64,000 bases of DNA from Palauibacter sp965207805 (GTDB lineage: Bacteria > Gemmatimonadota > Gemmatimonadetes > Palauibacterales > Palauibacteraceae): contig OZ242312.1 in NCBI GenBank assembly GCA_965207805.1, positions 3,038,001 through 3,102,000 on the forward strand. The letters run 5' to 3'. Made by a program: the position numbers and the translations under genes. Positions 17,888 through 27,619 of this stretch are shown piece by piece (position 1 is the stretch's first letter; every line of letters begins with the position of its first letter). A model generated the notes under the pieces. It was not told the origin of the DNA and searched no databases. It was given only the letters and a program-made list of their open reading frames with translations.

Positions 17888-19324
17888 TCAGCGTTGGTGG
17901 ACCTCGAACCTCTTTAGCCAGAGTTCGCCGGTGCCACTCCTCGCCTCATTACCGAACTCTATGGCGGTAAAATAGTGGTGGGCCGGCACATATTCCTTGT
18001 CTACCAAGTACTGGAAGAACGCCAGTAGGTCGACGGAACCGACGTACTGATCTTCGTGCCTCAGGAAGGCGATGAAATCGGCGACGTATCTCGTCGCTCC
18101 CGCGGAGTCGCGCCAAACCCGATCCGGCCAGACGTACAGGTCCCACAAGGCGCCATCGAGTCTCACGGGTCCGACATAGTACTGTGGAGCGGCAGGCGCG
18201 GAGTCGTGGTCCATCCAGATCATGATCTCGTGGGAGATGCCGGATTCGCTGGGCGGGTTGTCTCGAGTGATCCAGAAGTCGAACGACAGATTGTATCGTC
18301 CTTCAGCCATGAGATACGCCTCGTAGTCGACTTCAAGGCGTTCGACGGCGCCAATCTGCTTCGGCAGTTCCGAGGTCGTAGAAACGCGACTCCAAGGCTT
18401 GCGGCCGTATACGACCTCCGGATATCCCTTCACGCGGCCCTCTCGTACCGGCCAGCGCCAGCGCCAACCGTACTCCACCTTCCCGCCGGGAAGGGTCCTG
18501 CGCAGGATGCACTGCTCGTAGTCCGTCGTATCCTGCCGGTTCCAGACGTTGTTGGAGTAGCGATAGTCTCCCACGAACCAATTCTCCCAGCCTTTGCAAG
18601 CCTCATCGTCCGGCACGACCGGTGTCGGATCCGAGGGCGGAGGCGTCGGATCGAACGGAGCAGGACCAGGAATCGTCACTTGGGCCGTGCCCGACACGGA
18701 GTCCGCGACCGCCGTGATCGTGGCGCTTCCCACGCCGACCGCTCGCACCACTCCGATGGAGTCGACGCTCGCGATCGTTGTGTCGTTCGATTCCCACGTG
18801 AAAGCGACGCCCGGTACGCGATGCTGGTTCGGGTCCATCGCGGCAGCCGACAACCGTAGCGTGTCCTCGAGAGCGACCAAGGTGTCCACCGCCGGCGAGA
18901 CCTGCACCTGCGCCACCTGCTGCGCTACCGTGATCGCGGCTTCGGCCGTGAGGCTTGCGGCGGCCGCCATCACGCTTGCACTGCCGTTGGCTATCGCCGT
19001 AACCAGGCCCCCGTCCGTCACGGTTGCCACTGAATCGTCGTTCGACGACCACGTCACCGTCGCGCCGGCGATGGCCCGTCCGTTCTGGTCGAGTACCTGC
19101 GCCCTGAGCTGCGCGGTTTCTCCCAGGGCCCCGAGGGTTGCGGCTTCCGGTGAGATGGTGATCGAGGTCGCCACGGGATCGGGACGGGCAGGCGCTGTCG
19201 GCGACTCTGCGGGACCATCACCGCCGCCACAGGCCAACAGCAGTGGGATTGGCATGAAGCGGAACGAGGTCGCGCCGGCTGCGCGTGACGTTGTTTCCGA
19301 AGCCAAACAGCCCTCCCCCGCCAT
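17888..19324 (-). CDS. Lipoprotein with two BIG_2 domains and a GH12 endoglucanase-type domain
   Basis: The 478-residue protein has a short lipobox (MPIPLLLAC) at its N-terminus and two BIG_2-type Ig domains at about 50-220 (ITISPEAATLGALGETAQL..; VQVSPAVDTLVALEDTLRL..). A Pro-rich linker leads to a domain with GH12 hallmarks: GWRWRWPV, VKGYPEVVYGRKPWS, YNLSFDFWI, HEIMIWMDHD with the likely nucleophile Glu, VWRDS..YVADFIAFL and AIEFGNEARSGTGELWL with the likely acid/base Glu. GH12 enzymes cleave beta-1,4-glucan or xyloglucan. It should be a surface-anchored glucanase. Its divergent neighbour is a LuxR-type regulator. Confidence 0.85.
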   Translation of the reverse strand: MAGEGCLASETTSRAAGATSFRFMPIPLLLACGGGDGPAESPTAPARPDPVATSITISPEAATLGALGETAQLRAQVLDQNGRAIAGATVTWSSNDDSVATVTDGGLVTAIANGSASVMAAAASLTAEAAITVAQQVAQVQVSPAVDTLVALEDTLRLSAAAMDPNQHRVPGVAFTWESNDTTIASVDSIGVVRAVGVGSATITAVADSVSGTAQVTIPGPAPFDPTPPPSDPTPVVPDDEACKGWENWFVGDYRYSNNVWNRQDTTDYEQCILRRTLPGGKVEYGWRWRWPVREGRVKGYPEVVYGRKPWSRVSTTSELPKQIGAVERLEVDYEAYLMAEGRYNLSFDFWITRDNPPSESGISHEIMIWMDHDSAPAAPQYYVGPVRLDGALWDLYVWPDRVWRDSAGATRYVADFIAFLRHEDQYVGSVDLLAFFQYLVDKEYVPAHHYFTAIEFGNEARSGTGELWLKRFEVHQR

Positions 19325-19478
19325 GGTCCACAGAGCGTACCGCAGTCGTCATTACCGGCTGTCGGCGTGCTCCGCGACGGGCACGCGCGCCCCGTACCAC
19401 CGACGGCCACCGTGTGGACAGGGATCGTCCCGATGACCACGGTCTCAGACTCAGCGAGTCGCCGAAGGCTCGCAATTG

Positions 19479-19593
19479 CTCAAATGGGGTAGTCCCCGGC
19501 CTACGGATGTGGTGTTCCCGGGCGCCCGGCCGCCGGAGTGGAAGTCTGCCTGGAGTGCGTACTCTCACCCGCTGACTACCCAATTCAGGGTAG
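19479..19593. promoter_or_regulatory. Inverted pair of the CTCAAATGGGGTAGTC palindrome family
   Basis: The first site (19479-19494) reads CTCAAATGGGGTAGTC; the second (19576-19593) reads CTACCCAATTCAGGGTAG, the reverse orientation of the same consensus. They lie between the divergent GH12 and LuxR genes. The first site is embedded in a 60-bp block (CTCAGCGA..GAAGGCTCGC) that recurs upstream of the GH113-like gene at 23460-23510. Confidence 0.6.
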
Positions 19594-19686
19594 GACACTG
19601 GCGCTCGCGTGCCCCGGCATGTCACATCGATCCAGGCGGGGATCTCCTAAACCGTTACGTGCACGACAGGTGTGGGCGAACACGAG

Positions 19687-20844
19687 ATGACTGCGCAGGG
19701 CGAGTTCGAGCGGACGTTGGCGTTGCTGCACAGGGCGGCGCTCGCCGATGCGACGTGGGTCTCGGCGGCCGCCTCCGTCAACGACCTGACCCGCGCGAGC
19801 GGCCATAGCCTGGGGTACGGAGACGCGCACAGGGGGGCCGCGCCGGCCGTCTTCCTGACACGGTCCTTTGCGGGTGCGGAACGTCGCGTGGACTGGGAGC
19901 GCTCGTATTACAGCGACTACTGGGATCGGGATGAAGCCGTTCCCCGCCTGCACGGCCTTCGCGACGGTGAGTTGGTCCTCAAATCCGATTTCTACACCGA
20001 CGAGGAGAAGAAGACCTCGCCGGTGTACAACGAGTTCCGGCGCCTCACCAGGTCGCAGAACGGCCTCTACATGGTGCTCGACGGGTTGGACGGGTATCTG
20101 ATCCTGTGGTCCTTCGCCGACTCCATGGAACCCGGCGGCTGGGGGTACGATCAGATCCAGGTGATCCGGCGCCTCGCGCCGCACATACGCCAGTTTGCGC
20201 GCGTCCGGCGCGCGCTGGCCGATGCGAGGGCGCTGGGAGCTTCGTCCGCCCAACTGCTCGACAACCGACGCTCGGGGATCATCCAACTGGACCGTCACGG
20301 GCGCATCGTCGAGGCGAACGACCGCGCCCGGCGTCTCCTTCTCAAGCGCGATGGGCTCACCGACGAGGGCGCCGTATTGGCCGCGGAGGCTCCACGGGAA
20401 GACGCCGAGCTAAAGCGCCTGCTCGGGCGCGCGCTGCCCCCGTACGGCCGTCAGGGCGCCGGAGGCTCGATGAAGGTCACGCGCCCGGAGGCTGGAGCGC
20501 CGCTCGTCCTCGAGATCCAGCCGGTGCGGGAACTGAGTACGGATCATCTTGCCCGGGAAGTCGGCGCGCTGGTGCTGGTTGTCGACCCGCTGAGCCGGCC
20601 CCGGATAGATCCGTCGTTACCGGCTGAAGTGTTCGGGTTGACGCCTGCCCAGAGCCGTGTGGCGGCGGCGGTGGCCTCCGGCCAGACCGTGGCCGGGACC
20701 GCACGGGCGCTGGGCGTGACGGAGGGTACCGTGCGGGTGCACCTGAAACACAGCTATCGCAAGATGGGGATCACAAGCCAGACCGAACTGGTGCGGAGGA
20801 TCCTGTCGCTGGAGGCCATGGGAGGCTCGCCCCGCTCACGCTGA
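19687..20844 (+). CDS. LuxR-family transcriptional regulator
   Basis: The 385-residue protein ends in a typical LuxR/GerE helix-turn-helix (GLTPAQSRVAAAVASGQTVA..LGVTEGTVRVHLKHSYRKM). The N-terminal 300 residues carry a PAS-like sensor region (IIQLDRHGRIVEANDRARRLL) and a segment LYTDEEKKxSPVYNE-like that is shared with the paralogue at 38853-40007. I chose ATG 19687; GTG 19672 is in frame. It is divergent from the GH12 lipoprotein, so control of polysaccharide-related surface genes through the palindromes in the shared promoter is a reasonable inference. Confidence 0.88.
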   Translation: MTAQGEFERTLALLHRAALADATWVSAAASVNDLTRASGHSLGYGDAHRGAAPAVFLTRSFAGAERRVDWERSYYSDYWDRDEAVPRLHGLRDGELVLKSDFYTDEEKKTSPVYNEFRRLTRSQNGLYMVLDGLDGYLILWSFADSMEPGGWGYDQIQVIRRLAPHIRQFARVRRALADARALGASSAQLLDNRRSGIIQLDRHGRIVEANDRARRLLLKRDGLTDEGAVLAAEAPREDAELKRLLGRALPPYGRQGAGGSMKVTRPEAGAPLVLEIQPVRELSTDHLAREVGALVLVVDPLSRPRIDPSLPAEVFGLTPAQSRVAAAVASGQTVAGTARALGVTEGTVRVHLKHSYRKMGITSQTELVRRILSLEAMGGSPRSR

Positions 20845-20868
20845 TTCCCGGCGGCCGGCCCGTGGAAC

Positions 20869-23307
20869 TCAGCGGCCCCCTCTCGCCCAGCGACCGTAAA
20901 CGTCCCTCACCACGGCCTCCGCCAGCTTGCCTCGTACCGTAAAGAACAGCCTGTCGCGCCAGCGCTCGGTGTACATCGCATCCGTTCCGATCCAGTTGTC
21001 CCAGAGGAAGGCGCCGTTGACCAGACCCGGATAGCGGTCTCCGGTCCTGAAGAATGCGTCGAGGATGTTGGCCTGGGTCTCCTCGCCGTCATCCAGTCCG
21101 TTCCGGTTCAGATCCACGAACGTCTTGCTCTCCCCCTGGCGCGCGCTCGATCCCGGGTTCGCCGGCGCTTCAACCAGATCCATGGCGCCGTATTCGAGGA
21201 AGACGATCGCCCGCCCAGGATTCCGGTCGGCAAGCGGACGCAGAAGGTTCCCGAAAACCGACTCGTAGCTCGCCCGCAGTTCCGGAACGCTCATCACGGT
21301 CGCCGGCGGACTCGCCGTGAGCCGGAACCATGCGCTGATCCCCACGATGTCGAGGTTGAGATCCTCCCAGAGATGGCCGGCGCCCGAGCCCCGTCCGTGG
21401 AAGTCCGCATACATGAGCGCCGAGGCGTGCATGTCGTAGGTCAGTCGGCCGGAGTAGACGGCACGTACACGGTCTACCATGGTCCGCAGTTCATCCCCGA
21501 AATCGTTGGTCATGTAACCGGAAGCCGGGCGACCCGGGTCATGGTGGTCGGGTCGCGTGCGAAACAGCCGGTCCGTCTCGGTCCCGAGCGAGAAGAGCGC
21601 GACGCCCTCATCCTCCGCTATGGCGGCGAAGTGCTCGGCATGCTCGGTGTAGGTTTCCCAGAATTCGGCGACGAACCGCTCATGATCCGGATGGTCGGGC
21701 CGCCATGGCCAGTTCTCCGGCGCCATTGCCGGCCCCTCGCCTGGCGGCACGCCGCCCGTATGGGGAGGCGCGGGATCCCCGAGCTGCCAGCGCTGGACCG
21801 GTCGGGACGATCTTTCCGCCTCATGAGCCTCGAACGCCAGGGTCACGTACACGTTGAACCCGTGCTCCCGGAACTCGCGAAGGACCTGCCGGAGCGTCTC
21901 GTCATGCCAAGTGGGGACCTGACGGTTTCGACCGGTTTCCAGAGAGACCGTGCTGTCCATGCTGTCGTCGTAGTGAAGCGCCACGGAGATCATGACCCAG
22001 TTGACATGCATGCCGCGGAGCCAGTCGATGAACTCGAGCGGAATGAGAGGACCCTGTCGGCCCCCGTCCTCCCAAGGTTGGGCGACTCGACGGTTCCCTC
22101 CCCAGAAGCCTCCCACTGAGACGGCGCGCATGGGGAAATCGAAGATGTTGACGCCGGGGCCCGGTTTGGGAGGGGGATTGGTCACTGTGATCTCTGCGGT
22201 GCCGCGTACGCTCCCGGTGACGGCGGCGATCGTCGCGGCACCTTCGGCGATGCCGAGCGCGAGCCCGGTTCCGTCCACCCTGGCTACGGATGGATCGCTC
22301 GTCGACCAGTTGAACTCGGCGCCTTCGAGCGGGTGAGCGTTCGCGTCGAACGCCTCGGCAACCAACCGCAGGGTGTCTCCGACCGCAGTCGTGACCGTCG
22401 GCGGCGTCACTGCGACCGATCGCGCGGACTGCGCGACGGTGACCTGCGCCTGGCCAGTAACCTCGTCCGCCACTGCCGTGGCCCTCGCCGTGCCGTTGCC
22501 GACCGCGGTCACCAACCCCGCCGGGTCGACAGTCGCGACAAGCGTGTCCGCGCTCGCCCAGGATACGGAGACACCGACCATCACGCGCCCGATCTGATCG
22601 CGCACTTCGGCGGCCAGCCGGACGGTGTCTCCAAGGGCCGAGAACAGGATGCTGTCGGGTTCGACCGTGACGATCGCCGATACGCGGGCCAGGACCGTGA
22701 GTACGGCCCGGCTCATGACGCCGGACGATGTGGCGGTGAGCGCCACTTCCCCGGCCCCGACCCCCGTCACCAGACCCGTCGCGTCGACGGTTGCCAGCAG
22801 GGTGTCGCTCGATGCCCACACGAACTCGGCCCCCGTCACGAGGTGGCCGTTCGCGTCGGTCGCCTCGGCCACCAAACGCAGCGTGTCGCCCACTACCAGC
22901 GTGTCGGCCGATGGCGTGACCGTGATCGCGCTCACTTCCTGCGCTACCGTCACGGCCGCCGTGCCCGACGCCGAGCCCGCCGTCGCGACAATCCTGGCGG
23001 TCCCGTTGCCCGCGGCCGTCACCAGCCCGGCCGCGTCCACCGTTGCTACCGCAGTTGCTCCGCTGGACCAAGTCACGGCGGATCCCGCCATGGGCTGGCC
23101 GTTCTGGTCGCGCACCTCGGCGGCTAGCTGCACGGTCGCGTCCAGGGTCACAAGGTGCGCGGCCGGGGGCGTGACCGTGACCGTGGTCGGCCGCGGTGCG
23201 GCGGGGGTCGGAGCCGCGGGTTCGGTCGCCCTTTCCCCGCAGCCGGAGGCCCAGGCCATGAGGGCCAGCGTGACCGCCGTACGGACGCTCGCCCATGGGC
23301 CTCTCAT
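20869..23307 (-). CDS. Lipoprotein with four BIG_2 domains and a GH113-like TIM-barrel glycosidase
   Basis: Translation from ATG 23307 gives a lipoprotein signal (TLALMAWASGC). Four BIG_2-type Ig domains follow (starting VTVTPPAAHL, ITVTPSADTL, VTVEPDSILF and VAVTPPTVTT), then a catalytic barrel beginning FPMRAVSVGGFWGG. The barrel has FSLGTETDRL (likely acid/base Glu at the end of strand 4) and IVFLEYGAMD (likely nucleophile Glu on strand 7), the arrangement seen in GH113 beta-mannanases. The last 60 residues contain a calcium-binding-like FVDLNRNGLDDGEE loop. It is predicted to be surface anchored and to act on a mannan-like glycan; the exact substrate is not decided by the sequence. Confidence 0.82.
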   Translation of the reverse strand: MRGPWASVRTAVTLALMAWASGCGERATEPAAPTPAAPRPTTVTVTPPAAHLVTLDATVQLAAEVRDQNGQPMAGSAVTWSSGATAVATVDAAGLVTAAGNGTARIVATAGSASGTAAVTVAQEVSAITVTPSADTLVVGDTLRLVAEATDANGHLVTGAEFVWASSDTLLATVDATGLVTGVGAGEVALTATSSGVMSRAVLTVLARVSAIVTVEPDSILFSALGDTVRLAAEVRDQIGRVMVGVSVSWASADTLVATVDPAGLVTAVGNGTARATAVADEVTGQAQVTVAQSARSVAVTPPTVTTAVGDTLRLVAEAFDANAHPLEGAEFNWSTSDPSVARVDGTGLALGIAEGAATIAAVTGSVRGTAEITVTNPPPKPGPGVNIFDFPMRAVSVGGFWGGNRRVAQPWEDGGRQGPLIPLEFIDWLRGMHVNWVMISVALHYDDSMDSTVSLETGRNRQVPTWHDETLRQVLREFREHGFNVYVTLAFEAHEAERSSRPVQRWQLGDPAPPHTGGVPPGEGPAMAPENWPWRPDHPDHERFVAEFWETYTEHAEHFAAIAEDEGVALFSLGTETDRLFRTRPDHHDPGRPASGYMTNDFGDELRTMVDRVRAVYSGRLTYDMHASALMYADFHGRGSGAGHLWEDLNLDIVGISAWFRLTASPPATVMSVPELRASYESVFGNLLRPLADRNPGRAIVFLEYGAMDLVEAPANPGSSARQGESKTFVDLNRNGLDDGEETQANILDAFFRTGDRYPGLVNGAFLWDNWIGTDAMYTERWRDRLFFTVRGKLAEAVVRDVYGRWARGGR

Positions 23308-23459
23308 GTCCAGGCCAACGCTGGAGCTATGGCGGCTCCCGCCGCCATCAGGCGCCGATCCTGCGGTCGGAAAATGAGCCAAATCGGATCATGGCACCTC
23401 CAAGGCACGCTCTTCCGGTCACGCTGAGTGCGAACCGACCGTATCGACCATGGCCTCAC

Positions 23460-23583
23460 GCTCAGCGAATTGCAGAAGGTTCGCCATTACTCAAGTGGGG
23501 TAATCCGGGGTTTGTGAGGGGTCGACGGCGTGACGGGATGTTGCTCGGGGCGGAGGGCTCGCGACTACCCCATTTGAGTAATT
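23460..23583. promoter_or_regulatory. Second inverted palindrome pair, with the 60-bp shared block
   Basis: ACTCAAGTGGGGTAATC (23489-23505) and the inverted ACTACCCCATTTGAGTA (23564-23580) lie between the GH113-like gene and the 23655 lipoprotein gene. The block to the left (CTCAGCGA..GCAGAAGG) matches the one upstream of the GH12 gene. Confidence 0.6.
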
Positions 23584-23654
23584 GCGCGGCTCCCGCGATG
23601 TGCTGACGCTGAAGATTAGACATGCGACGCTGAAGCCGGGTCGAGAGGTGCAGG

Positions 23655-23903
23655 ATGTCCGCCCAGCCATCGCCGGGACGAAATCTCAGCCGTACGCCGG
23701 CATGCGGCTTGTTGGCGGCAATCCTTTCGCTCATCGGCTGCTTCCCAGCCGCCGTGCCCGGGCTTTCCCCGGGCGACGAGTTCAGCGACTGCGACGCCTG
23801 GAACGACGAGCCGTGGTTCCTCCGCGCCGCATCTCGGCTCACGGAGTCCACCGACTTCCGGTACCTCAGCGTCGGTTTTCGAGTTGCCCGGACGCTCAAT
23901 TGA
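23655..23903 (+). CDS. Small putative lipoprotein
   Basis: An 82-residue protein with hydrophobic core GLLAAILSLIGC forming a lipobox, then an acidic region with a second Cys (DEFSDCDAWNDEPWFL). No family is recognised. Its TGA is immediately followed by the ATG of the metalloprotease lipoprotein, so it is likely co-translated and could be a partner of that protein. Confidence 0.65.
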   Translation: MSAQPSPGRNLSRTPACGLLAAILSLIGCFPAAVPGLSPGDEFSDCDAWNDEPWFLRAASRLTESTDFRYLSVGFRVARTLN

Positions 23904-26606
23904 ATGACGACGGTGGCCGACCGCTTCGACATGCCGCACGACGCCGACGGAGACGGGCGTGCCTCCTTCGCCGTCGCCCGGCGGGTGCCCCGCCGAATTT
24001 GGGCCCGCGTTGTCTACGGCCGGCGGCAAGGCACAGTACTGCTGCTCGGACTCGTCGCCGGTCTGGCGGCTGCCTGCGGCGGCGATAGCGCGGGACCGGC
24101 CCAGCCTCCGCCCCCGCCGCTACCCAACCGGGCGCCGACGGTCGTGGGCACGCTGCCCGCCGTTGAACTCGCCGTGGGCGAAATGCAGATGTTGGACCTG
24201 TCGCGGTACTTCTCCGACCCCGACGGGGACGCGCTCGGCTACGCGTCGGAGACGTCCGATGAAGCGGTGGCCACCGTATCGGTATCGGGCTCGACGTTGA
24301 CCGTCCGCGCAGGCGCCAAGGGTCGAGCTACGATCTTCGTGACGGCGGCCGACCCCGGGGGCCTAACGGTTGCCGACAGCTTCAACGTCACCGTTCCCAA
24401 CCAGGCGCCCGCGGTCACCGATACGATCCCGGCCCAGACGTTGACCGTGGGAGAAGTGCTCGAGTGGACCGGATCCGAGTACTTCGCCGATCCGGACGGG
24501 GATGCGTTGACCTACGCGGCGGGCACGACGGACGCATCTATCGTCCTCGCCATAGTGTCGGGCGGCGACTTCGGCATCGTTGCCGTGGCGCCCGGAACCG
24601 CGACGGTCACGGTCACCGCCACGGACGGCGACGGGCTCAGCGCCGGTCAGGCCTTTCGGGTGACCGTGCGGGCGCCGGGGGCGGTCATCATCAGGCGGGT
24701 TGAACCCACGGTGTTGCTCGAAGGCGCACCCGCGACCATCCGCGGCGACGGGTTCGACCGTATCCCCGGCAACAACATCGTTCTCGTCGGTGGCCTACGG
24801 GCCACCGTTACTGCGGCAAGTTCCACGAGCCTCTCGATCACCGTCCCGTACGCCGACTGCCTGCCGCCACGACAAGCGGAACTGCGCGTGACCGCATCCG
24901 GCAGCAGCGATACGCGCCCGGTTGGCGTGACTCCGCTCGGTCGCGAAGATCTCGACCTTCCGCAGGGATCCTACAAGGTTACACGTGCCGGTGACGGCTG
25001 CCTCCACTTGCCCGGCGACGCCACTGGCGGCGACTACCTTATCGGCGTCGTCTCCACCTCTGAGGTTCCGTCCTCCCTAGTTCCTGTCTCGATGACCAGC
25101 ACGCCCGGCGACGCGACGGTCCTGGCCGGGGCGGTTGCTGCAACTGAAGTCGTGCGATCCCAGCCTCAGATTGTGGCGGCAGCGGGGCTGTCCTCTTCTG
25201 GATTGCCGCCGCTCACGGCAGGGCGAAGGGCCGCTACGGGAACTCGCCCGCCCGACCAGTCCGCCCCGCCACAGCGCGATTGGGAACGCCACAACGAAAT
25301 CATGGCGTCAAACGAGGATCTGCTTCGTCGTGTGAGTTCTCTGCCTCGTGCGACCGCCCGCGCGCGGCAATCTCGTGCACTTGTGGCCAACGATACTCTG
25401 ACCCTGTTCACCGGTTTTCTGGTGGATTGCGCTAACCGCGACCAGCTACGTGGCGTCGTCCGATTCGTGGGTGAGAGCACCGTATGGATTGACGACGTGG
25501 CGAATCCGAGCGGCACGTTCACGAATTCCGAGTTTGCCGAACTAGATGCCTTCTACGCTTCCCATCTGGAGAGTGTCTACGATGACTACTATGGCTCACT
25601 CTCGGATGTCGACGCGAATGAGCAGATCCTGATTCTGATGACCAAGGATGCAAACCGGCAGAACTTGGGCGGCTGGGTCGCGTTTTGGGATCTTCTTGCC
25701 CCGGAACAGTGCGGGACCAGCAATCACGCCGAGATGCTTTACATAGAGGTGCCAGACCCCGGTGGCGTTCTCGGAAACGCTCGGACCAAGCAGCAAGTGC
25801 TTGCCGGGTACCCAGCGTTGATTGCGCATGAGGTCACCCACATCGTGCAAGCGGGCGCCGCGATATCGCACGGCGCCCGCTTCGAGTCGTGGGAGCTTGA
25901 GGGCGGGGCCGTGCTGGCCGAACAGTTGGTTGCCTATCGGTTGTTCGGACATCGATCCGGACAGGATCTTGGCTACGCTGAGTGGCAGCGCAACTCGTCG
26001 TGGTATCACTGGGTCCGCGGGCTGGCACGCTTTTTCGGCTGGGATTCCGATGACCCGACAGGTGTGAGCCGGATACCATACGCGCCGGAGCAATGCGGTT
26101 GGATCGGCCATCCTTCGGAGGGCAACGACTCACCGTGTCGAGTATCTGCGAGAGCTGCGTACGATGTCCCGTCATTGTTGTACCGGTATGCGCTGGATCG
26201 TTGGGGTACCGACTACACGGGCGGTGAACATGCTCTCATGCGCGATCTCAGCCGCTCGGAACGGGGCCTCTCGTCGCTGGCAAAGGCCAGTGGTTGGCCG
26301 ATCGAACAGGTCCTGGCGGACTTCTACGTGACCCTTTGGGTGGATCTCAACGGTGGAGAAGCAGGGGGCATGACGTCCTGGGATCTCGCCGACATCTGGC
26401 GCCGGTTCGGTGAGGCGGCTTGGCTCCGACCGTATACGTCGACGGCCGTCGCGTTCCAGAGGGCATGGAGCATCCGCGCAGGGTCTACGTTCTACCTGCG
26501 TTGGACCCCCGGCCGTTCGCGAGGACCGACCAGTCTCAAGGTGACGTCTCCGAGCGGCGCTCCCGTTCCCGACCACATGTCAGTATGGGCCCTCAGGATC
26601 CGCTAG
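23904..26606 (+). CDS. Lipoprotein metalloprotease with Ig and IPT/TIG domains (M30-like)
   Basis: The 900-residue protein has an extended basic N-terminus, then a lipobox (VLLLGLVAGLAAAC). Two cadherin/Ig-like domains with YFSDPDGDAL and YFADPDGDAL follow, then an IPT/TIG domain (about 265-335). The C-terminal half contains HEVTH at residues 642-646 and a downstream WELEGG (Glu664/666), the zinc-binding set of HEXXH gluzincin-type proteases; the context resembles M30 hyicolysin. The start directly abuts the upstream stop. The predicted role is extracellular proteolysis at the cell surface. Confidence 0.82.
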   Translation: MTTVADRFDMPHDADGDGRASFAVARRVPRRIWARVVYGRRQGTVLLLGLVAGLAAACGGDSAGPAQPPPPPLPNRAPTVVGTLPAVELAVGEMQMLDLSRYFSDPDGDALGYASETSDEAVATVSVSGSTLTVRAGAKGRATIFVTAADPGGLTVADSFNVTVPNQAPAVTDTIPAQTLTVGEVLEWTGSEYFADPDGDALTYAAGTTDASIVLAIVSGGDFGIVAVAPGTATVTVTATDGDGLSAGQAFRVTVRAPGAVIIRRVEPTVLLEGAPATIRGDGFDRIPGNNIVLVGGLRATVTAASSTSLSITVPYADCLPPRQAELRVTASGSSDTRPVGVTPLGREDLDLPQGSYKVTRAGDGCLHLPGDATGGDYLIGVVSTSEVPSSLVPVSMTSTPGDATVLAGAVAATEVVRSQPQIVAAAGLSSSGLPPLTAGRRAATGTRPPDQSAPPQRDWERHNEIMASNEDLLRRVSSLPRATARARQSRALVANDTLTLFTGFLVDCANRDQLRGVVRFVGESTVWIDDVANPSGTFTNSEFAELDAFYASHLESVYDDYYGSLSDVDANEQILILMTKDANRQNLGGWVAFWDLLAPEQCGTSNHAEMLYIEVPDPGGVLGNARTKQQVLAGYPALIAHEVTHIVQAGAAISHGARFESWELEGGAVLAEQLVAYRLFGHRSGQDLGYAEWQRNSSWYHWVRGLARFFGWDSDDPTGVSRIPYAPEQCGWIGHPSEGNDSPCRVSARAAYDVPSLLYRYALDRWGTDYTGGEHALMRDLSRSERGLSSLAKASGWPIEQVLADFYVTLWVDLNGGEAGGMTSWDLADIWRRFGEAAWLRPYTSTAVAFQRAWSIRAGSTFYLRWTPGRSRGPTSLKVTSPSGAPVPDHMSVWALRIR

Positions 26607-26656
26607 TGAATCCGTGAAGATCACACACAAAAGGGCTACCGGCGCTCCATGAGCGC

Positions 26657-26713
26657 TCGGCAAACATGGCGCTCGCGCTGGAGGCCCTCGGCTGGGGTAC
26701 TGCCGATCATTGG
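26657..26713 (+). pseudogene. 19-codon remnant of a HigA antitoxin
   Basis: The stretch encodes SANMALALEALGWGTADHW, identical to residues in the HigA at 28810-29130, with only two silent or near-silent base changes. The upstream and downstream parts of the gene are absent. It points to a duplication or recombination between the two loci 2.3 kb apart. Confidence 0.7.
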
Positions 26714-26787
26714 AGAATCGCTACCTCCAGACTGCGAGCACCGTTCGGGCCGTCTTCCAGCGGCTCCCGGGGAAGGTGGGAACGCCG

Positions 26788-27567
26788 ATGAAGCTGCTTA
26801 CATGGAACGTCAACAAGGCGGGTGGGTCCCGTCGCACGCTGTGGAAAATGGTGGAGCGGGAGGATGCCGACATCCTCCTGCTTCAAGAAGTCACCGGAAT
26901 TCCCGGCGAGATCCAGGATCGCTACGACTGCCGCTTGGTCTCGCCACGGTACTTCAGGGGCCACAACGCTCGGTTCTCGACGGCAGTTCTCTCGAAGGGG
27001 CAGATCGACGCAACGGCCTACCTGGAATCGGAGTCGGCGTGGGTCAACAAGATTCACACGGAGCGGTCCGGTTGGATCGTCGGCTGCAAGACCACGCTTG
27101 ACTCGGGAGAGCGGTTCCACGTGGTCTCGGTTCACGCGCCGTCCTTTCCCATCCCACCGCGTCTGTGGACCGACGTGGATGTGTCGGGCATCAAGCTGGT
27201 GACCAACCCCAGGCTCTGGTTCACGGAGATCCTCTGGGCGTTGCTCCGCGCTGCGTGTATCTCGGACGATGCGAACTGGATCGTCGGCGGTGACTTCAAC
27301 CGCTCCGTGAAGCACAAAGGGGGGCAGGAAGTGATCGACCGGCTGAAAACCCTCGGTCTGACGGACTGTCTGAGTCATCATCATGGCGGCCCCGTGCCTA
27401 CCTTTCAGGCCTCGAGGAAGATCGTGCGACATCAGTTGGACTACTGCTACGTGAACACGCCGCTGCTCGACCGCTTGTCCGAGGCCCGAGTGCCGGGTCA
27501 CGAGGAGGTCTTCGCCCCGAAACCGAGGTTGAGCGACCACCTTCCCATTCTGTGCACATTCGACTGA
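26788..27567 (+). CDS. Endonuclease/exonuclease/phosphatase (EEP) family protein
   Basis: From ATG 26788 the 259-residue protein has the EEP motifs in order: LLTWNVN near the start, LLLQEV, VVSVHAPS, WIVGGDFNRS and the C-terminal SDHLPI. These form the metal-dependent phosphodiesterase centre (Asn, Glu, Asp-Asn, Asp-His). No signal peptide is seen, so it is probably cytosolic. Substrate (DNA, RNA, phosphoinositide-like) is not decided. It lies directly after the HigA remnant. Confidence 0.86.
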   Translation: MKLLTWNVNKAGGSRRTLWKMVEREDADILLLQEVTGIPGEIQDRYDCRLVSPRYFRGHNARFSTAVLSKGQIDATAYLESESAWVNKIHTERSGWIVGCKTTLDSGERFHVVSVHAPSFPIPPRLWTDVDVSGIKLVTNPRLWFTEILWALLRAACISDDANWIVGGDFNRSVKHKGGQEVIDRLKTLGLTDCLSHHHGGPVPTFQASRKIVRHQLDYCYVNTPLLDRLSEARVPGHEEVFAPKPRLSDHLPILCTFD

Positions 27568-27619
27568 AAAGGGAGCCGCCGCCTGGGCGGATCCGGAGTC
27601 GGACGTGTTGGTCTCGGAC

